A DNA stretch of 19,922 bases, taken from positions 1 to 19,922 of the forward strand of contig LGRX02027238.1 in assembly GCA_001247695.2 (NCBI GenBank), in the 5' to 3' direction. The stretch's first letter is position 1. Each line of letters begins with the position of its first letter. Position numbers and translations under genes: made by a program. The notes under the pieces were generated by a model. It had not been told where the DNA came from, did no database searches, and saw only the letters and a program-made list of their open reading frames with translations. This DNA comes from Cymbomonas tetramitiformis (taxonomy: Eukaryota; Chlorophyta; Pyramimonadophyceae; Pyramimonadales; Pyramimonadaceae). Shown one piece after another: positions 15,992 through 19,922 of this stretch.

Positions 15992-16693
15992 TTAATAAGA
16001 CCCATCAGAGTAATCATCGGAAGCTGAGTCCTCAAAATATTCATACTCATCATAAAATCCAGCACCACCAGTGTCGAAAGATGCATGGGCTTCGGCCTCC
16101 CAGGCAGCCCACTCTTCAGCAGTGTACTCTTCGTAATTTTCGTTCTCAGGGATAGTATTTCTGACATAGGAAACAGTGCCAACTGAAAAATCATTCTGCG
16201 GTAAAAATTCATTCCCAACAGGGGGCTCTAAAACTCCGCCATAAGAGTTGCCCTGGAAACCTGTGTCCGGGGTTTCATCCTGTTCCAATCGATCGGACGA
16301 AAAATACGGAGCGGCCAAGTGGCCATCTTGCTCCTTCTCTACTTCCTCACAACTGTCCGATTCATCGTAATACCCAGGGGGGTACTCCGATTCATCCTCC
16401 TCACTACTGTCATACTGCTCAAAATGCTGGTCCTCGATGTCCGCAGAAGGAGGCGCGTGAATGTAATGAACTTCACGACGCACAGGAGGGGCCTGTGCGT
16501 GCGCGCTACTCACCCTAGGGATACTAGGTGAGGGTCTAGTGGAAGTAATCTGAGTGGAAACTGATTTATTTGCCAAAATTACCGGCGAATCTCCGACGCC
16601 TGTTTCACAGAAAGAAATAGCGGAACCCGCAACATCATCGGAAATAGCACCACCAACTGGTGTGCCCTCTGAAACAATACAGTAAGAACCCAT
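15992..16693 (-). CDS. Acidic ORF of element C, probably a gag C-terminal part
   Basis: 233 residues, ATG 16,693 to TAA 15,992-15,994. It is very rich in Glu, Asp, Ser and Tyr, especially around EDESEYPPGYYDE and the C-terminus (YEDSASDDYSDGSY-like). Two short motifs tie it to element B: VHYIHAPPS (B has VHYTHASFPPP) and NDFSVGTVSYV (B has NDFSVTDTLHF). There is no capsid, zinc knuckle or hydrophobic segment. Just inside the start the minus strand reads TTACTGTATTGTTTCAG, which looks like a 3' splice site, so the first ~8 codons may be intronic and an upstream exon may exist; no matching 5' splice site stands out. Function unknown. Confidence 0.55.
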   Translation of the reverse strand: MGSYCIVSEGTPVGGAISDDVAGSAISFCETGVGDSPVILANKSVSTQITSTRPSPSIPRVSSAHAQAPPVRREVHYIHAPPSADIEDQHFEQYDSSEEDESEYPPGYYDESDSCEEVEKEQDGHLAAPYFSSDRLEQDETPDTGFQGNSYGGVLEPPVGNEFLPQNDFSVGTVSYVRNTIPENENYEEYTAEEWAAWEAEAHASFDTGGAGFYDEYEYFEDSASDDYSDGSY

Positions 16694-16720
16694 ATATAAG
16701 AAGACTGGTGAAAATGCCTA

Positions 16721-16885
16721 GCCGCTAGGTTCTTAAAATGAGCCCCCCGCCAATCGCATCTAGCGGTGCAGATATTCTTAAATATGGCCTTAGGATGTGA
16801 TAATTCGTGGGAGTGGATTGCCGCTAGCGGACGATCTTTCTTAATTTCGGGCTTTTTGCCGGATGCCACTGTCGCCTTCTAGCGG
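16721..16885. promoter_or_regulatory. CTAGCGG motif cluster between divergent ORFs
   Basis: CCGCTAG/CTAGCGG occurs at 16,722-16,728, 16,760-16,766, 16,821-16,830 (a perfect palindrome CCGCTAGCGG, two overlapping copies) and 16,879-16,885. This lies between the minus-strand ATG at 16,693 and the plus-strand ATG at 16,947. No other copies were noticed in the window. A shared, bidirectional regulatory region is the simplest reading, but it is inference. Confidence 0.5.
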
Positions 16886-16946
16886 CTACCTTCTTGTTTT
16901 TATCACTGTCGTGTGTAGACACTTTACATTAGGTTCGAATACAGTA

Positions 16947-17231
16947 ATGGACGCCGGTACAAAAGCGTCCCTAAAACTATTAAAAACGCTGGCAGACGAG
17001 CATATCCTGTCAGCTATTGACTTTAAGCATGAAAAGGCTAAGGCGCTTGGGCAGGATGGTTCGCGCTACCAACTTTCATCCGAAGTAATACACGAGCTCC
17101 GAGAGTTAAAGACTTTCTATGATGACGAGATTTTAGATGAGGAAGAGTACACGGCACAGAAGCGCGTATTGCTCGACACGGGCCGATTCGCCCACAAGGG
17201 GAGGCATGGGTCGAAGAGGACACACTGCTGA
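16947..17231 (+). CDS. Small protein with two SHOCT-like helical modules
   Basis: 94 residues from ATG 16,947 (MDAGTKASLKLL) to TGA 17,229-17,231; the frame is open further upstream to ATG 16,863, but that extension is hydrophobic and overlaps the motif cluster. Two modules follow the SHOCT-type pattern (L..L...G/eIls..eF...K..LL): LKTLADEHILSAIDF with a KAKAL end (~9-35), and LRELKTFYDDEILDEEEY with a KRVLL end (~51-79). SHOCT is a short two-helix module often at the ends of membrane or nucleic-acid-associated proteins; function cannot be deduced. The last ~15 residues may be out of the true frame, since the next ORF's frame is open here too. Confidence 0.5.
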   Translation: MDAGTKASLKLLKTLADEHILSAIDFKHEKAKALGQDGSRYQLSSEVIHELRELKTFYDDEILDEEEYTAQKRVLLDTGRFAHKGRHGSKRTHC

Positions 17232-17248
17232 CACGAGGAATTGCGGGA

Positions 17249-17608
17249 ATGAACCCGAGCCGGGCCGAACGAGAGACCGACACGTTCCACAACAAGGAGC
17301 GGGAAGCGCAGCAGGCTCGGAGACCCACAGAAAGAGAACCGCTGTCAGGAACTCCCACGAGTCATGCCCACTACTGGCCGGGGGTCACCAAGCTCAACAT
17401 AGACACTGAACCCTTTAACCCGGACTGGGACGCAGCACCCTCGGGCAAGTGCACGCTCACGACAGAGACAGGCAGGCACCACGTGTTCGCACACGACGAG
17501 CGGGGCAAGATGGTAGGCGCCCTCAAAGAGGAGGTACTCGATAGGCTCTACGACAGATATGTGGCCGCGACGGGCACGAACATATGCATCGACCCATACG
17601 GGGATTAA
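17249..17608 (+). CDS. Hypothetical protein downstream of the SHOCT-like ORF
   Basis: 119 residues from ATG 17,249 to TAA 17,606-17,608, not recognised. The N-terminal third is charged and disordered-looking (RAERETDTFHNKEREAQQ); the C-terminal half looks folded (TGRHHVFAHDERGKMVGALK, then RLYDRYVAATGTN). The frame is -1 relative to the upstream ORF and stays open across that ORF's end (reading VEEDTLLTRGIAGM), so the two may be one gene split by an indel or joined by frameshifting. No clear slippery heptamer was found. An 18-bp hairpin follows the stop. Confidence 0.45.
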   Translation: MNPSRAERETDTFHNKEREAQQARRPTEREPLSGTPTSHAHYWPGVTKLNIDTEPFNPDWDAAPSGKCTLTTETGRHHVFAHDERGKMVGALKEEVLDRLYDRYVAATGTNICIDPYGD

Positions 17609-17626
17609 CATCGGTCCAAGTTGTCC

Positions 17627-17673
17627 GTCCGTCCGTCCGTCCAAGACACCAATTTTTGGACGGACGGACGGAC
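17627..17673 (+). terminator. 18-bp perfect hairpin just after the ORF stop
   Basis: Four GTCC units plus AA pair perfectly with TT plus the complementary GGAC units around an 11-nt loop; TTGTCC sequence extends the left arm. It starts about 20 nt after the stop at 17,608. A transcript 3'-end or stability structure is possible; a small inverted-repeat insertion is the alternative. Confidence 0.5.
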
Positions 17674-17716
17674 CAAACATTCTTAACATTCTAAGATTTT
17701 GAAAATTAGGGCTCCC

Positions 17717-17816
17717 ATACTTAAGCCCATACTTAAGGAGGGTAACGCGCCGGCCCGCGTCGACGCCTGCGTTTTCACATACTTAAGAAAATTTAAATTT
17801 TTTCTTCATACTTAAG
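17717..17816 (+). repeat. ATACTTAAG repeats
   Basis: ATACTTAAG occurs at 17,717, 17,729, 17,779 and 17,808, all in the same orientation, with an AAATTTAAATTT-type palindrome between the last two. Confidence 0.75.
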
Positions 17817-17925
17817 GAATATACACTGACTCCCCCTTCCCCCCCTAACCAGGGACTCAGGGGGTATAACCCAGTCGTATGCGAGTGTCAAACGTGCGTC
17901 ACAGAGACGAACCCAACGACAGAGC

Positions 17926-17949
17926 TTGACAATCGTATACGATTGTCAA
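17926..17949. repeat. Isolated copy of the right-end palindrome
   Basis: A perfect 24-bp palindrome with half-site TTGACAATCGTA, followed by ACGTGAGTCA. A decayed copy (GAGTGTCAAACGTGCGTCA) lies about 50 bp to the left. Confidence 0.85.
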
Positions 17950-18112
17950 ACGTGAGTCAGGCAGTAGCCCTGTGATTTTTTGCATCGGCCCATGCCCTCC
18001 TTGGCAATATTTAAATCGCTCGAGGCCTTTAGGAGGATCATTTCCCATTCTTTCCTAGTCCGGTCTATACGGGCTATATAGAAATTATTAATGAATACGC
18101 GATACACAGTTC

Positions 18113-18134
18113 TGACAATCGTGTACGATTGTCA
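18113..18134. repeat. Second isolated copy of the palindrome
   Basis: TGACAATCGTG, then TACGATTGTCA: the same palindrome with one central base changed. 17,950-18,243 otherwise shows only AT-rich sequence and a G-run near 18,212-18,228. Confidence 0.85.
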
Positions 18135-18243
18135 AAACTGTTTCCCAAACGAATTTATTTGTAATTGTTTTGTTGTTAATAAAAAGTTTACACCGAACCC
18201 CACAACAATAATATGGGGGGGGTGGGGGGTCCGAACCAGTTTT

Positions 18244-18620
18244 GAAATCTAACGTAGAGCAAAATGACAGATGTAAAACAATCTGAAATCAAGCATTCCA
18301 AAAAATGAAATCTGAAATCTAGCGTAGAGCAAAATTAGCAAAATTTGAAAAAAGGAAATCTAACGTAGAGCAAAATGACAGATGTAAAAAAATCTGAAAT
18401 CAAGCATTCCAAAAAATGAAATCTGAAATCTAGCGTAGAGCAAAATTAGCAAAATTTGAAAAAAGGAAATCTAACGTAGAGCGAAATGACAGATGTAAAA
18501 ACTCTGAAATCAAGCATTCCAAAAAAGGAAATCTGAAATCTAGCGTAGAGCAAAATTAGCAAAAATTGAAAAATGGAAATCTAACGTAGAGCAAAATGAC
18601 AGATGTAGAAAATCTGAATA
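18244..18620 (+). repeat. Tandem array with ~111-bp unit and internal half-repeat
   Basis: Starts of GAAATCTAACGTAGAGC at 18,244, 18,355, 18,466 and 18,576. Each full unit also contains GAAATCTAGCGTAGAGC about half a unit downstream, so the unit arose from an older duplication. AT-rich, non-coding. Confidence 0.9.
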
Positions 18621-18721
18621 TCAATCTGATTGTCAAAACCAGCTTTTCCGCAGACTCTGCTAAAAGACTTAGACGTTAGACCCCCAAAAAGCCTGCAACC
18701 ATGAATGCCCCCCCCCCACAC

Positions 18722-19040
18722 ACAAATGAATGGGGCAAAACGGTGCTAAAGTTTTCGAAGAATGTATGCATGAATAACCCAAAAAACAAAATGAATGGGG
18801 CAAACCGGTGCTAAATTTTTCGAAGAATGTATGCATGAATAACCAAAAAAATAAAATGAATAGGGCAAGACGGTGCTAAATTTTTCGAAGAATGTATGCA
18901 TGAATAACCCAAAAAAAAAAAACAAAAATGGGGCAAAACGGTGCTAAATTTTTCGAAGAATGTCTGCATGAATAACCCAAAAAAAAAATGAATGGGGCAA
19001 AACGGTGCTAAATTTTTCGAAGAATGTATGCATGAATATT
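18722..19040 (+). repeat. Tandem array with ~60-70-bp unit, five copies
   Basis: Units contain ATGGGGCAAAACGGTGCTAA, then TTTTTCGAAGAATGTATGCA and TGAATAACCC, separated by A-runs of changing length. On each side lies a half-copy of the palindrome followed by CCAGCTTTT and AGACTCTG (near 18,627 and 19,096), so the array sits inside the palindrome family. Confidence 0.9.
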
Positions 19041-19157
19041 ACATTCCACACATAATATAGTGAAGTTTAGTCAACTTTGAAATTCGCATCCCATTGTCAA
19101 AACCAGCTTTTGTGTAGACTCTGAAAGAATTAGACACAAAAAAAAAACGTCGCCAGC

Positions 19158-19922
19158 TTTGACAATCGTGTACGATTGTCAAACCCAGCTTTTCTACAGA
19201 CAAGAATTAAAAAAAAAACGTCGCCAGCTTTGACAATCGTATACGATTGTCAAACCCAGCTTTTCTATAGACTCAAGAATTAGACTTAAAAAAACGTCGC
19301 AAGCTTTGACACTTGTATACGATTGTCAAAGCTGAGTGCGAGCCTGCCGTAGTCGCAAGCTTTGACAATCGTATACGATTGTCAAAGCTGAGTGCGAGCC
19401 TGCCGTAGTCGCAAGCTTTGACAATCGTATACGATTGTCAAAGCTGAGTCCGAGCCTGCCGTAGTCGCAAGCTTTGACAATCGTATACGATTGTCAAAAC
19501 TGAGTGCGAGCCTGCCGTAGTCGCAAGCTTTGGCAATCGTATACGATTGTCAAAGCTGAGTCCGAGCCTGCCGTAGTCGCAAGCTTTGACAATCGTATAC
19601 GATTGTCAAAGCTGAGTCCGCGCGAGCCTGCCGTAGTCGCAAACTTTGACCGGTCCCCTGACTCACGCGTGACAATCGTATACGATTGTGAAGCTTGGGC
19701 GCTAGGTCCGGCCCCCTGACTCACGCGTGACAATCGTATACGATTGTCAAAGCTGAGTCCGAGCCTGCCGTAGTCGCCAGCTTTGACAATCGTATACGAT
19801 TGTCAAAACTGTGTCCGAGCCTGAGGCCGTAGTCGCCAGCTTTGACAATCGTATACGATTGTCAAAAGCTAGTCCGAGCCTGCGGTCGTGGTCAGTTTTG
19901 ACAAGCGTGCACGATTCTCAAA
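19158..19922. repeat. Array of 26-bp perfect palindromes, mostly 56-bp period, open at window end
   Basis: Half-site TTTGACAATCGTA followed by its exact reverse complement. Copies start at 19,158, 19,229, 19,305, 19,361, 19,417, 19,473, 19,529, 19,585, ~19,669, ~19,726, 19,782, 19,841 and 19,897 (the last decayed). From 19,305 to 19,585 the spacing is exactly 56 bp, with spacer GCTGAGT-CGAGCCTGCC, then GTAGTCGCAAGC. Two copies (19,669 and 19,726) have a different flank (CCCCTGACTCACGCG). The array continues beyond the window. Confidence 0.95.

Larger units (their letters stand above)
15430..16693 (-). mobile_element. 3' portion of a related LTR element (element C)
   Basis: Minus-strand order is ORF (16,693-15,992), ~420 bp non-coding, junction hairpin, and a TGCTGG-starting LTR (from 15,547 leftward). 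The hairpin, the LTR start and the ORF motifs link it to A and B. No 5' LTR, capsid or zinc knuckle is found to the right; instead there is a motif cluster and a divergent ORF. Either a 5'-truncated copy or an element rearranged with the neighbouring ORFs. The left LTR end cannot be fixed with a single copy. Confidence 0.6.

Noticed and set aside
16579..16869. 96-codon minus-strand frame overlapping the start of the element C ORF
   Set aside because: Begins with GTG, overlaps the motif cluster, and has no homology to the family. Retained only as a possible source of an upstream exon.
19158..19922. CRISPR array
   Set aside because: Regular spacing and palindromic repeats look similar, but the spacers are near-identical to each other, there are no cas genes, and the context is eukaryotic.

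Overview
This is eukaryotic nuclear DNA dominated by mobile elements and satellite-like repeats. The evidence is LTR retroelements with target-site duplications, a hAT transposase remnant, microsatellites, and no bacterial operon structure. The long frames have no obvious introns, and the one host-like gene is a single-exon macro-domain protein. An intron-poor alga or another protist or fungus would fit; the exact group cannot be fixed from this sequence.

Layout. 1-1,770: minisatellites (21, 51 and 30 bp units), G-rich repeats, a GT microsatellite and ATCGATCGAT-type arrays. 1,896-2,296: broken hAT transposase C-terminus, minus strand, flanked on both sides by those arrays. 2,653-2,712: a three-way-junction-like foldback. 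3,039-3,540: a gag-like capsid fragment, minus strand. 4,011-4,128: polypyrimidine tract. 4,129-11,250: LTR element A (plus strand), whose gag-like gene is split by complete LTR element B (6,844-10,599, minus strand) with a perfect 5-bp target duplication. 11,256-11,540: a second polypyrimidine tract. 12,447-13,109: macro-domain gene. 15,430-16,693: 3' part of a related LTR element C, minus strand. 16,721-16,885: CTAGCGG motifs between divergent ORFs. 16,947-17,608: two ORFs of unknown function, the first with two SHOCT-like helical modules, followed by a very strong hairpin. 17,700-19,922: tandem arrays, ending in a 26-bp perfect palindrome repeated mostly every 56 bp and continuing past the window edge.

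The most unusual content is the A/B/C retroelement family. Elements A and B encode one large gag-like protein and no recognisable protease, reverse transcriptase, RNase H or integrase, so they look non-autonomous. Their proteins share a capsid-like region, an oddly spaced zinc knuckle, and a C-terminal hydrophobic segment followed by a strongly conserved Pro/Arg-rich tail. In A the tail is in frame with gag; in B it is in the +1 frame behind a GCG-TGA stop. A, B and C share a hairpin abutting the 3' LTR, and A and B share a leader block downstream of the 5' LTR although their LTRs have diverged. The second notable system is the right end, where small unknown ORFs adjoin long arrays of perfect palindromes.
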